From the NCBI GenBank assembly GCA_964655775.1, contig CAZZNQ010000080.1, positions 1-19,069 of the forward strand: a stretch of 19,069 nt of DNA, read 5' to 3'. This DNA comes from CAZZNQ01 sp964655775. GTDB lineage: Bacteria > Planctomycetota > Brocadiia > SM23-32. A program made the position numbers and the translations under genes. Shown one piece after another: positions 1 to 7,448 of the stretch. Position 1 is the first letter of the stretch. Every line of letters begins with the position of its first letter. The notes under the pieces were generated by a model, which worked only from the letters and a program-made list of their open reading frames with translations, was not told the DNA's origin and ran no database searches.

Positions 1-249
1 GTCCGGGCCGGTCCAGCAGGTGCCGGGCGGCAGATAGCCGTCATGATCGGCCATGAAGGTATTGCCCGCCACATACCATTGTTTCTGGTTGTTGAGGCAC
101 ACCACCCGCCGGGCCGTTTCCATGGCCGTGGACAGCGCCGGCAGCAGCATGGCGGCCAGGATGCTGATGATGGCGATGACCACCAGCAGTTCGACCAGCG
201 TGAATCCGCCTCGCCGCCTCCTACTGTGCAGGATATGGGCAGCTTCCAT
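1..249 (-). CDS. Type IV pseudopilin (prepilin-type N-terminal domain protein), 3' part outside window
   Basis: Open frame from ATG at 249 running off the left edge (83 codons seen, no stop). Residues 1-15 are a short basic leader ending RRRRGG. The prepilin peptidase site is G15/F16, followed by FTLVELL with the conserved Glu at mature position +5 (E20) and a hydrophobic helix to about residue 40. After the helix comes a CLNNQKQW...FMADHDGYLPPG segment, typical of the large secreted-pseudopilin families of Planctomycetes and Lentisphaerae (DUF1559-like), though the diagnostic C-terminus is not in the window. An AAAGGAG ribosome binding site lies about 10 bases before the start. It is the last visible gene of the pilus/secretion cluster, 50 bases after pilC, so it is a probable substrate or structural subunit of that machine. 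The start and leader are clear; whether it is a major pilin or a minor pseudopilin cannot be told. Confidence 0.9.
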   Translation of the reverse strand, partial: MEAAHILHSRRRRGGFTLVELLVVIAIISILAAMLLPALSTAMETARRVVCLNNQKQWYVAGNTFMADHDGYLPPGTCWTGPD

Positions 250-299
250 GGCGTTTGCTCCTTTCCCGGTCCGTTTCCGTGTTAACGGTATCTCTAAGG

Positions 300-1541
300 T
301 CAGCCCGAAAGCTCCGTCATGATCTTAATCAGGGGCATGAACAGCGCGATGACAATGAAGCCGATGACCAGCCCCAGCCCGATGACCATGATGGGCTCCA
401 TAAGGCTGGTTAGGCCTTCGACGGCCGCATCCACTTCTTCGTCGTAATTGTCGGCAATCTTCAAAAGCATGTTGTCCAGGTTACCGGTCTCCTCGCCGAC
501 GTCGACCATGTTGACGACGATGTCGTCGCAGACCTTGCTCTGGCCGAGTGGCTCGGCGATCGGGTCGCCCTCGCGCACGCTGTCGTGGACCGTCTGGATG
601 GCGTTGGCGAGCACGGCGTTGCCGGCGGTGTCGCGCGAGATGTTCAGCGCTTCCAGGATGGGCACGCCGCTGCCGATCAGTGTTCCGAACGTCCGCGAGA
701 AGCGGGCGATGGCACTCTTATTGATGATGGGCCCGAACAACGGGACGTGGAAGTATATCCAGTCCACAACGTATCGGCCCACGCGCGTGCTGACGATGAT
801 CTTGTAGATCAACACGATGCCGAAGGGGATCAGCGGGATCAGATACCAGTAGTTGGTGCACCAGTTCGTGATGGCCAGCAGCAGCTTCGTCGGTCCCGGC
901 AGGTCCACGCCCAGCTCGGTGAACATGTCGATGAAGTTCGGGATAACGAAGATGACCAGCAGGATCAGGATGACTGTGGCAAACGTAAGCACAGCCGCCG
1001 GATAGACCATGGCGGAGATGACGCGCTTTTTCAGTCGGGCGGCCTTCTCGCGGAAGTCGGCCAGACGCTGCAGCGTGAGCTCAAGCACACCGCCCGTCTC
1101 GCCGGCCTTCACCATGTTGCAGTAGAGCTTGTCGAAAGCTTTCGGGTACTTGGACATGCCCTCGGAGAGCGAGGTGCCGCCCTCGACTTCGTCCGCCACC
1201 GAGCCCACGATGTTCTTCAGGGCCCCCGCCTTCATCTGGTGCTCCAGAATGTTCAGCGCCTGGACGATGGGGATGCCGGCGTCGGTCAGCGTGGAGAGCT
1301 GCCGGGTAAACGTGGTGAGCTGCTTCGAGCTAACGCCGCCGATGGTGAACGATCGCTTGCGCACGCGCCTGCTGCGCCCGCCCCCCGCTCGCGGCGCTTC
1401 TTCCTTCCTCTCAACAACGCGCGTCGGAAACAGATTCATCTGCCGGATCTTCGCAATCGCTTCGTCCTGATTGCGGGCATCGACCTGGTCGACGATGGCC
1501 TTCCCTTCGGCGTTCATCGCCTCGTATTGGAACCTGGGCAT
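300..1541 (-). CDS. pilC: Type IV pilus / type II secretion inner-membrane platform protein PilC/GspF
   Basis: 413 residues, the normal length for PilC/GspF. This polytopic protein is the inner-membrane platform that couples the cytoplasmic ATPases to pilin extraction and assembly. Two repeats of the T2SSF domain are visible, at about residues 77-200 and 279-402, each opening with a TRxxxTLxxxGxP pattern (TRQLSTLTDAGIP and SRTFGTLIGSGVP) and containing a GE(T)G-type turn. Membrane segments fall near residues 177-204, 233-250 and 384-405. The N-terminal 70 residues are the cytoplasmic linker. The ATG at 1541 follows GGAGGAGG at a suitable distance. It has its own promoter at 1661-1689 as well as lying downstream of the ATPase genes. 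PilC and GspF cannot be separated by sequence alone; the adjacent PilT favours a pilus-like machine. Confidence 0.95.
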   Translation of the reverse strand: MPRFQYEAMNAEGKAIVDQVDARNQDEAIAKIRQMNLFPTRVVERKEEAPRAGGGRSRRVRKRSFTIGGVSSKQLTTFTRQLSTLTDAGIPIVQALNILEHQMKAGALKNIVGSVADEVEGGTSLSEGMSKYPKAFDKLYCNMVKAGETGGVLELTLQRLADFREKAARLKKRVISAMVYPAAVLTFATVILILLVIFVIPNFIDMFTELGVDLPGPTKLLLAITNWCTNYWYLIPLIPFGIVLIYKIIVSTRVGRYVVDWIYFHVPLFGPIINKSAIARFSRTFGTLIGSGVPILEALNISRDTAGNAVLANAIQTVHDSVREGDPIAEPLGQSKVCDDIVVNMVDVGEETGNLDNMLLKIADNYDEEVDAAVEGLTSLMEPIMVIGLGLVIGFIVIALFMPLIKIMTELSG

Positions 1542-1546
1542 CTTCC

Positions 1547-1630
1547 CTAAACCTCCTCCATACCGTTCAACCGCCGATTGAGTGCCGCCATTTTACCGGA
1601 CACTTGGTTTTCAAGACTCATCGTCGCCAT
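1547..1630 (-). CDS. Possible 27-residue leader peptide ahead of pilC
   Basis: A short frame inside the pilC leader, starting with ATG at 1630 about 24 bases after the predicted transcription start and ending with TAG five bases before the pilC ATG. Its last codons contain the pilC Shine-Dalgarno sequence (GGAGGAGG encodes part of MEEV), so ribosomes translating it would terminate on the pilC initiation region. The peptide starts MATMSLENQV and has hydrophobic residues at V10, M14, L17, L21 and M24, a heptad-like spacing that suggests a short amphipathic helix. Its own ribosome site (GGGAAA) is weak. It could be a real microprotein, a translational-coupling leader, or chance. Confidence 0.3.
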   Translation of the reverse strand: MATMSLENQVSGKMAALNRRLNGMEEV

Positions 1631-1660
1631 AAAAAAGTTTCCCAATTTTCGTACGCCTCC

Positions 1661-1689
1661 ATTATCCCCAGAGCGGCCGACGTTGTCAA
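1661..1689 (-). promoter_or_regulatory. Sigma70-type promoter for pilC
   Basis: On the minus strand TTGACA (1689-1684), a 17-base spacer, then GATAAT (1666-1661). The match is close to consensus at both boxes. The start of transcription would be near 1654, giving a leader of about 110 bases before pilC. Confidence 0.75.
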
Positions 1690-1696
1690 TCCTTTT

Positions 1697-1727
1697 TTTC
1701 CGGAGGCGGACATCCCGCCCCCGGAAA
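1697..1727 (-). repeat. 13-bp inverted repeat (stem-loop) between pilB and pilC
   Basis: Arms 1697-1709 and 1715-1727 with a five-base loop. In minus-strand RNA all 13 positions pair, one as G-U; in plus-strand RNA the same position is an A-C mismatch. The stem is followed on the minus strand by As rather than Us, so it is not a canonical terminator. It sits between the pilB stop (1762) and the -35 box of the pilC promoter and could be a processing or 3'-protection hairpin. Confidence 0.5.
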
Positions 1728-1761
1728 CGCGGCTCACGCCGCCGGCGCCACCGGGCCGACG

Positions 1762-3489
1762 CTACTCGGCCAGAGTGCTTCGCGCGACCTCCTCGATCGT
1801 GGTCTGGCCGTCGTAAATCGCCAGAAGTCCGCTGTCTCGCAGGGACCGGCACCCCATCTTTCGGCTCTGGGCACGGATCTCCTGTGTCGACGTGTCGTGC
1901 AGCATCAGCTCACGCAGCTCATCGTTGACGTTCAGGATCTCGAAGATGCCCATTCGCCCATAGTAGCCGATGTTGTTGCAGCGATCGCAGCCGCGCCCGC
2001 GGTAGAAGCGCTTGCCCTTCACCTCCTCGGGCCTAACGCCCAGGGAAAGAATCGCTTCGGGGGTGGGCTCGTATTCCTCTTTGCAGTTCGGGCAGATGCG
2101 CCGCACCAGTCGCTGCGCGATAACGCCCTCCAGAGTTGCGTTGATCAGGTAGGGCTCCAGCCCAAGGTCGATCAGACGCGTGATGGCCGTCGCGGCGTCA
2201 TTGGTGTGGACGGTGCTGAACACGACGTGTCCGGTCAGGGACGCCTGGATGGCCATGTCGCCGGTTTCACGGTCGCGGATCTCACCGACCAGGATGATGT
2301 CCGGGTCCTGGCGCAGGAAATAGCGCATCGCGTGGGCGAAGTCCACGCCGATATCCGAACGGACCTGCATCTGCATGATGCCGGCGATGTCGTATTCGAC
2401 CGGATCCTCGACGGTGAGGATCTTCACACCGACGTCGTTCACTTCGCGAAGGCCCGCGTACAGCGTGGTCGTTTTGCCGGAGCCGGTCGGGCCGGTGCAG
2501 AGCACAATGCCGTGCGGCAGACGCAGCAACTGCAGGACCTTGTCCATGTCGTCGCGGCGCAGCCCTATCTCGTTGATGTCCAGTGCGACCATCCGGCGGT
2601 CCAGCACACGCATCACCACGCTTTCGCCGAACATGGTGGGCAGGGTCGAGACACGCAGGTCGATGGGATTCTCGGCGATGTTCAGCTCGATTCGCCCGTC
2701 CTGCGGCACTCGACGCTCGGCGATGTCCATCGTCTGCGTCATGACCTTGATACGGCTGCTGATGGCCACATGCAGGTGTCTGGGCGGGGGAACCATCTCG
2801 TAGAGCACACCGTCGACGCGGTATCGCACCTTGAACTCGTCCTCGAACGGCTCGAAATGGATATCGCTGGCGCGGTCCTGGATGGCCTGCAGCAGTATCA
2901 GGTTTAGCAGCCTCCGGACGGGGGCGGCGTTCGCCATTTCCTCGACGCTCTCCAGGTCGATGGACTGGCTGGTCTCCGGCATATAGTCCGCCATCTCCTC
3001 CACGCTCTGGCGGAGCTCGTTCAGGACGTCGCCGACGTCCTCGGTGGTGTCGTAATGCTGTTGAATGGCGGACTCGACGGCGGATTCGGTGCTGACGGCG
3101 GCCTCGATCTCGCAGTTGAGGAGGAATCGCAGGTCGTCCAGCGTCTTCAGGTGGGTCGGATCGGCGAGCGCGATAGTAAGCACGCCGTTCTGGAATCGGA
3201 CGGGAACGATCTTGTAGACCTGCGCGATGGAGGGAGAGACCATGGAGATGACCTCCGGTGGAATCTCGATGGCGTCCACGGCCACCGTCTCCATGCCGGC
3301 TTGCTCGGCGAGGGCGAGGGCCAGGTCATCGCGGGTGATGTAGTTGCGCTCCACCAGGATCTCGCCGATGGGGCCGCCCCGTTCCTTCTGGATGGCCAGG
3401 GCTTCCTGTATCTGGCTTTCGGTAACCAGATCCATGTCTTTGAGAATCCTACCGAGCAGTTTCCTGCGTCGTCCTGCGTTCTGTGCCAT
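1762..3489 (-). CDS. pilB: PilB/GspE-type assembly ATPase (second copy)
   Basis: 575 residues. This hexameric cytoplasmic ATPase drives pilin polymerisation in type IV pili or type II secretion. An N-terminal MshEN/T2SSE_N region spans about residues 10-150, followed by the GspE catalytic core. Visible motifs are Walker A GPTGSGKT (333-340), the Asp box around ILTVEDPVEY, Walker B IILVGEIRD (398-406), the His box FSTVHTND (424-431), and a zinc-binding CxxC pair at C466/C469 and C501/C504. The ribosome site before the ATG at 3489 is weak, but the gene lies only 39 bases after pilT and is probably translated from the operon message. It is clearly a paralogue of the 4685-6388 ATPase rather than a duplicate fragment, because the linker around residues 150-190 differs. 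PilB and GspE cannot be distinguished by sequence. Confidence 0.93.
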   Translation of the reverse strand: MAQNAGRRRKLLGRILKDMDLVTESQIQEALAIQKERGGPIGEILVERNYITRDDLALALAEQAGMETVAVDAIEIPPEVISMVSPSIAQVYKIVPVRFQNGVLTIALADPTHLKTLDDLRFLLNCEIEAAVSTESAVESAIQQHYDTTEDVGDVLNELRQSVEEMADYMPETSQSIDLESVEEMANAAPVRRLLNLILLQAIQDRASDIHFEPFEDEFKVRYRVDGVLYEMVPPPRHLHVAISSRIKVMTQTMDIAERRVPQDGRIELNIAENPIDLRVSTLPTMFGESVVMRVLDRRMVALDINEIGLRRDDMDKVLQLLRLPHGIVLCTGPTGSGKTTTLYAGLREVNDVGVKILTVEDPVEYDIAGIMQMQVRSDIGVDFAHAMRYFLRQDPDIILVGEIRDRETGDMAIQASLTGHVVFSTVHTNDAATAITRLIDLGLEPYLINATLEGVIAQRLVRRICPNCKEEYEPTPEAILSLGVRPEEVKGKRFYRGRGCDRCNNIGYYGRMGIFEILNVNDELRELMLHDTSTQEIRAQSRKMGCRSLRDSGLLAIYDGQTTIEEVARSTLAE

Positions 3490-3528
3490 CGTCGTTGGTT
3501 CCCGCTAGTGGTGTCTCTCTGCGAGGGG

Positions 3529-4593
3529 TCAGACTTCCATCGCAGTCATACTCTTGGCCACGTCCTCGGGGTATCGGCAGCGCGTCATCACGTCCGTCCG
3601 CTCCACCAGGCCCTGTCCGTAGAGCTCCAGCAGATGGTCGTCCAAAAGCTGCATGCCCCGGTCGCGGCTGGTCTGTATCGTCGAGTCGATTCGGAACGTC
3701 TTGTTGTCGCGGATCAGATGCCGAACCGCCGGCGTACACAGCAGGATTTCGTACGCGGCAACCAGCCCACCTCCCACGCGCGGCATGAGGGTCTGCGCCA
3801 GAACGGCCAGCAGGCTGTTGGCAAGCTGGATACGCACCTGCGCCTGCTGGTTCGGCGGGAACTCGTCTATGATACGTTCGACGGTGCTCTGCGCGCTCTG
3901 GGTGTGCACGGTGGACAAAACCAGGTGACCGGTCTCGGCCGCTGTGATGGCCAGTCGCGTGCTCTCCAGGTCACGCATCTCGCCCACCAGGATCACGTCC
4001 GGCGCCTCGCGCAACGCGCGCCGGAGGGCTTCCGAGAACGCCGGAACGTCCACTCCCACCTCTCGCTGGCTGACCACCGACTTATTGTGATCGTGCCTGT
4101 ACTCGATGGGGTCCTCGATGGTGAGGATGTGAACCTTACGGGTCAGGTTGATGTGATTGATCATCGTTGCCAACGTCGTGGTCTTGCCGCTGCCTGTGGG
4201 GCCGGTGACCAGCAGCAGGCCGCGCGGCCGGAAGAGCATCTCCTGCACCTGAGGGCCCAGGCCCAACTCCTCGAAGCTGCGTATCCGGCTGGGGATAAGC
4301 CTGAGAACCAGGCAGATGTCTCCGCTCTGGCGGAAGGCGCCGACACGGAAACGCGCGATGTCGCGAAAGGAGAAGCCGAAGTCGGCCGAGCCCTCTTCCT
4401 GTAGTTCCTGCTGGTAGCGCTCGGCCGTGATGCTCTTCATCAGGCCAACGGTGTCCTCAGGGCCCAGCGTATCCGTCTTCAGAGGTTCCAGGGCGCCGTC
4501 AAGCCGCAGCATGGGGGGGCGCCCCACAGTGAAGATGATGTCCTCGGCGTTCCTTTGGATGGCGGTTGCGAGGACCTTGTCGATCTGGATCAT
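3529..4593 (-). CDS. pilT: Twitching-motility retraction ATPase PilT
   Basis: 354 residues from ATG at 4593. PilT depolymerises type IV pili and powers retraction. It shows Walker A GPTGSGKT (131-138), Asp box TIEDPIEY, Walker B VILVGEMRD (200-208), His box LSTVHTQS, and AVRHLIR at 289-295. The last matches the PilT-specific AIRNLIR retraction motif. It lacks the MshEN domain and the zinc CxxC pairs of the two PilB-type neighbours, as expected for PilT. The frame stays open to 4713, but the family begins with the residues after M at 4593, and GAGGAGG lies about ten bases upstream of that ATG. It is flanked by two assembly ATPases in the same operon. Retraction could in principle serve a pilus or a dynamic secretion pseudopilus; the first is more usual. 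Confidence 0.95.
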   Translation of the reverse strand: MIQIDKVLATAIQRNAEDIIFTVGRPPMLRLDGALEPLKTDTLGPEDTVGLMKSITAERYQQELQEEGSADFGFSFRDIARFRVGAFRQSGDICLVLRLIPSRIRSFEELGLGPQVQEMLFRPRGLLLVTGPTGSGKTTTLATMINHINLTRKVHILTIEDPIEYRHDHNKSVVSQREVGVDVPAFSEALRRALREAPDVILVGEMRDLESTRLAITAAETGHLVLSTVHTQSAQSTVERIIDEFPPNQQAQVRIQLANSLLAVLAQTLMPRVGGGLVAAYEILLCTPAVRHLIRDNKTFRIDSTIQTSRDRGMQLLDDHLLELYGQGLVERTDVMTRCRYPEDVAKSMTAMEV

Positions 4594-4627
4594 TCGGAAC
4601 GGGCCTCCTCTGGGTTGTGCAGGCCGT

Positions 4628-4645
4628 CGCGGCACCCGTGCCGCG
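4628..4645. repeat. Perfect 8-bp inverted repeat between pilB and pilT
   Basis: CGCGGCAC and GTGCCGCG flank a two-base centre in the 91-base gap upstream of pilT. As RNA it would form a short GC hairpin before the pilT ribosome site. There is no U tract, so it is not a terminator. Possible translational or stability element; chance in GC-rich DNA is also possible. Confidence 0.35.
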
Positions 4646-4684
4646 CCCGGCGAGTCGCAGTTGTGCTCGGCGCGCCGGCCCGCC

Positions 4685-6388
4685 TCACTCGCTTTCCGCC
4701 AGCGCCCCGGCAACGCGTATGACTTCTTCCAGGGTCGTATCGCCCTGGATGACCTTGCGCAGTCCGTCCTCCATCAGCGTCAACATGCCGTAGGAACGCG
4801 CCTTCTCACGGATCTCGCCGATCGGCGCCTTCGCGAAGGCGAGGTTCCGCAGGTCGTCGTTCATCTCCATCAGCTCGAAGATGCCCAATCGGCCGTGATA
4901 GCCGGTGCCGTGGCAGCGACCGCAGCCCCTGCCGTGGTAGAAGGTGATGCCCTCCACCTCTTCCGGCGAGAGGCCCACAGCGCCCAGCATCTTCTCGGAG
5001 TAATCGTAGGGCTCCTTGCAGTTGTCGCACACGGTTCGCACCAGGCGCTGCGCCATGATGGCCTGCACGGAGGAGGCGACCATGAAGGGCTTGATCCCCA
5101 TATCGATGAGTCGCGGGATCGCGCTGGGCGCGTCGTTGGTGTGCAGGGTGCTGAACACGAGGTGGCCCGTCAGGGCAGCGCGGACGGCGATCTCGGCCGT
5201 CTCTTCGTCACGGATCTCTCCCACCAGGATGATCTCGGGCGCCTGACGAAGCATAGCGCGAAGGATCACGGGGAAGGTGCGGTTGATCTCGGTCTGCACC
5301 TGGCACTGATTGATGCCGGCGAAGGTGTACTCGATGGGGTCTTCGGCGGTGATGATCTTCGTGTCCGGTCGGTTCAGCTCGTTCAGCGCCGCGTAGAGCG
5401 AGGTCGTCTTGCCGCTACCGGTCGGGCCCGTCACCAGGAAGATGCCGTTCGGCCGCCGGATGATGCGGCGGAAATGATCGAGGTCGGAAGGGTGGAATCC
5501 CAGTTCGGCAAGGCTCACGCGTGCGGACTCCTTGTCCAGAATACGCATGACGATGCTCTCGCCGTCCGTCGTGGGGATGTCGCTCACACGCAGGTCGAGC
5601 TGCTTTCCGGCCACAGTGATCGGGATACGACCGTCCTGGGGTTTCCGCTTCTCCGCCAGGTCCATGCCTGCCATAAGCTTCAGACGGGCGATGATGGAGT
5701 TCTGCAGTCGCTTGGGCGGCGACTCCACTTCCTGGCACACACCGTCGATTCGGTAGCGGATACGCAGGCGGTTCGTCATCGGCTCCACGTGGATGTCGCT
5801 GGCGCGGGCCTGCACGGCATCGCTCACGATCAGGGTCACCAACCGCACGATGGGCGCATCGCTCCCATCCTCTTCCTCTTCGCCTTCGGTTCCCTCTTCC
5901 TCGGAGAAGGCACCCTCGGTGAAGTCGCGCAGCATGTTCTCCACGGTGGACTCTTCACCGCCGTAATAGCGCTCGATCGCCTCGACGATGTCCTCCTCGG
6001 GGGCCAGAACGGGTTTGATCCCGAGGTTCAGGATGAATTTTAGGTTGTCGATGGTGCACAGGTCCATGTCGCCCATGGCAACCACCAGCGAGTTGCCCTG
6101 CCTTTTCAGCGGCAGGATGTTGTGCATGCGGGCGGTGCTGCGGGGAACGGCGTCGACGGCTTCCACCTCCGGCCGGACCTTCTTCAGGTCGACGACGGGC
6201 ACGTCGAACTGCTCGCCGACGCACTGGAGAACGTCTTCCTGGGAGACGTAGCCGAACTTGACCAGGATCTCACCGAGTCTCAGGTCTTCGCCCGATTTCT
6301 GCTGGTACTCCAGGGCCCGCTGGATCTGCTCTTTGTCAACCAGGCCCCTGTCGAGAAGCATCTGACCGATCGGTTTCCGCGGTGGCAT
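4685..6388 (-). CDS. pilB: PilB/GspE-type assembly ATPase (first gene of the operon)
   Basis: 567 residues, the normal length for PilB/GspE. It is a hexameric ATPase that powers pilin assembly from the cytoplasmic face of the PilC platform. An MshEN-type N-terminal domain covers about residues 5-145. An acidic linker (164-177, mostly Glu/Asp/Gly/Thr) precedes the catalytic core. Motifs are Walker A GPTGSGKT (321-328), Asp box TAEDPIEY, Walker B IILVGEIRD (386-394), His box FSTLHTND (412-419), and zinc CxxC pairs at C454/C457 and C489/C492. The ATG at 6388 follows GGGAG and begins MPPRKPIGQM, matching the family start. It is the first gene after the promoter at 6427-6455 and is followed by pilT, a second pilB and pilC. 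The two PilB-type genes may serve two pilus states or two sets of pilins; this is inference. Confidence 0.95.
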   Translation of the reverse strand: MPPRKPIGQMLLDRGLVDKEQIQRALEYQQKSGEDLRLGEILVKFGYVSQEDVLQCVGEQFDVPVVDLKKVRPEVEAVDAVPRSTARMHNILPLKRQGNSLVVAMGDMDLCTIDNLKFILNLGIKPVLAPEEDIVEAIERYYGGEESTVENMLRDFTEGAFSEEEGTEGEEEEDGSDAPIVRLVTLIVSDAVQARASDIHVEPMTNRLRIRYRIDGVCQEVESPPKRLQNSIIARLKLMAGMDLAEKRKPQDGRIPITVAGKQLDLRVSDIPTTDGESIVMRILDKESARVSLAELGFHPSDLDHFRRIIRRPNGIFLVTGPTGSGKTTSLYAALNELNRPDTKIITAEDPIEYTFAGINQCQVQTEINRTFPVILRAMLRQAPEIILVGEIRDEETAEIAVRAALTGHLVFSTLHTNDAPSAIPRLIDMGIKPFMVASSVQAIMAQRLVRTVCDNCKEPYDYSEKMLGAVGLSPEEVEGITFYHGRGCGRCHGTGYHGRLGIFELMEMNDDLRNLAFAKAPIGEIREKARSYGMLTLMEDGLRKVIQGDTTLEEVIRVAGALAESE

Positions 6389-6426
6389 GCCGAGTGTCTC
6401 CCATTGGGGTTCTTAGCTTTGTGGCG

Positions 6427-6455
6427 ATTATAGTGAACCGACCCGGGCTTTGCAA
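6427..6455 (-). promoter_or_regulatory. Sigma70-type promoter for the pil operon
   Basis: On the minus strand TTGCAA (6455-6450), a 17-base spacer, then a perfect TATAAT (6432-6427). Transcription would start near 6420, leaving a leader of about 32 bases before pilB. Confidence 0.8.
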
Positions 6456-6558
6456 GCCTCCAGAATGCGAGCACTACAGCCTCGCATCCCGCCCGGCTCA
6501 AAGGCTTTGCGTGTCCATGGCGAGCCCGTGTTGCCGCGCCGCCGGGCCGTTCCGCAGC

Positions 6559-6587
6559 TTGAATGAGGGCCTGCGCTCCCTTAGAAT
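6559..6587 (+). promoter_or_regulatory. Sigma70-type promoter for the lptB-like gene
   Basis: TTGAAT (6559-6564), 17-base spacer, TAGAAT (6582-6587). It is divergent to the pil promoter within the same 240-base intergenic region. The start would be near 6594, about 35 bases before the lptB ATG. Confidence 0.6.
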
Positions 6588-6628
6588 GCACCTCGCTGAG
6601 TGACACCATTCTCTCCGGCAAGACGATC

Positions 6629-7417
6629 ATGGGCAAGCTATTCCAGGCTGAGGGCCTGGCCAAGCATTACGGGGGACGGGCCGTGGTGGATCACGTCGGC
6701 TTCGACGTGGACCGCGGCGAGGCCGTCGGCATGCTCGGGCCCAACGGCGCCGGCAAGACCACGGCCTTCCGCATGTGCATCGGCCTGATCAAGCCGGACG
6801 AGGGTATGGTTTCTTTCGAGGGCCGCGACGTCACCCGCCTCCCCATGCACCGGCGCAGCCAGTTGGGGATGAGTTATCTGGCGCAGGAGCCCAGCCTTTT
6901 CAAGCACATGACCGTGGAGGAGAACCTCACGGCCATTATGGAGATGCAGGGCGTGCGCAGGAAGGATCGCGTGGCCAAGGCCGACGAGATGCTCGGCGAA
7001 TTCGGTCTCTCGCACCTGCGAACCCATACCGCGCGCAGCCTCAGCGGCGGCGAACGGAGAAGGCTGGAGATCGCCCGCTGCCTCTGCTCCGAACCGAAGC
7101 TGATCCTGATGGACGAACCGTTCACCGGCATTGACCCGATCGCCGTCGGCGAGGTGCAGGACCTGGTGATCGGCCTGAAGTACCGCGGCATCGGCGTGCT
7201 GATCACCGACCACAACGTGCCCGAAGCGCTCCGCATCACCGATCGCGCCTACATCCTCAGCGAAGGGCACATCGTCGCGCTGGGGACGCCGGAGGAGATC
7301 CTGGAGGATCCGGTGGCGCGTGAGAGCTATCTGGGTGACCGCATACAGGCCGAGCATATCGGCGTGGGGCGCCCGGAGAAACCGGTGACTCCGGCTGCCC
7401 CGCGCGAGGAAGCATGA
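6629..7417 (+). CDS. lptB: LptB-like ABC transporter ATP-binding protein (LPS export)
   Basis: 262 residues. LptB is the cytoplasmic ATPase that drives LptFG to extract lipopolysaccharide from the inner membrane and push it along the Lpt bridge. Motifs are Walker A GPNGAGKT (37-44), Q-loop at Q86 in LAQEPSLF, signature LSGGE (138-142), Walker B LILMDEP (158-164), and switch histidine in TDHNVPEAL (H195). The combination SLSGGERRR, DEPFTGIDPIAV and ITDHNV is typical of LptB rather than of amino-acid importers. ATG 6629 is chosen because the conserved fold starts here, although the ribosome site is weak and the frame is open from 6563. The last 20 or so residues form a Pro/Glu-rich tail beyond the usual LptB end. 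Its stop overlaps the start of an unrelated short frame. No lptC, lptA or lptFG is visible nearby. Confidence 0.88.
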   Translation: MGKLFQAEGLAKHYGGRAVVDHVGFDVDRGEAVGMLGPNGAGKTTAFRMCIGLIKPDEGMVSFEGRDVTRLPMHRRSQLGMSYLAQEPSLFKHMTVEENLTAIMEMQGVRRKDRVAKADEMLGEFGLSHLRTHTARSLSGGERRRLEIARCLCSEPKLILMDEPFTGIDPIAVGEVQDLVIGLKYRGIGVLITDHNVPEALRITDRAYILSEGHIVALGTPEEILEDPVARESYLGDRIQAEHIGVGRPEKPVTPAAPREEA

Positions 7418-7448
7418 AGCCGAGCCCCTGCCACGTCGGACGCTTGCC

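Noticed and set aside
1691..1699. T-run beside the pilB-pilC hairpin read as a terminator
   Set aside because: The run precedes the hairpin on the plus strand, so it gives As after the stem on the minus strand, the wrong arrangement for termination in either direction.
3055..4404. Long plus-strand open frame opposite the pil ATPase genes
   Set aside because: It lies antisense to convincing PilB and PilT motifs, and its composition (His/Gln/Asp-rich) is typical of GC-rich shadow frames. The same holds for those at 585-1550, 1897-2907 and 4427-6043.
4594..4713. 40-residue N-terminal extension of PilT
   Set aside because: PilT proteins start with the segment after ATG 4593, which is preceded by GAGGAGG. 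The extension is Arg/Pro-rich read-through of the intergenic gap.
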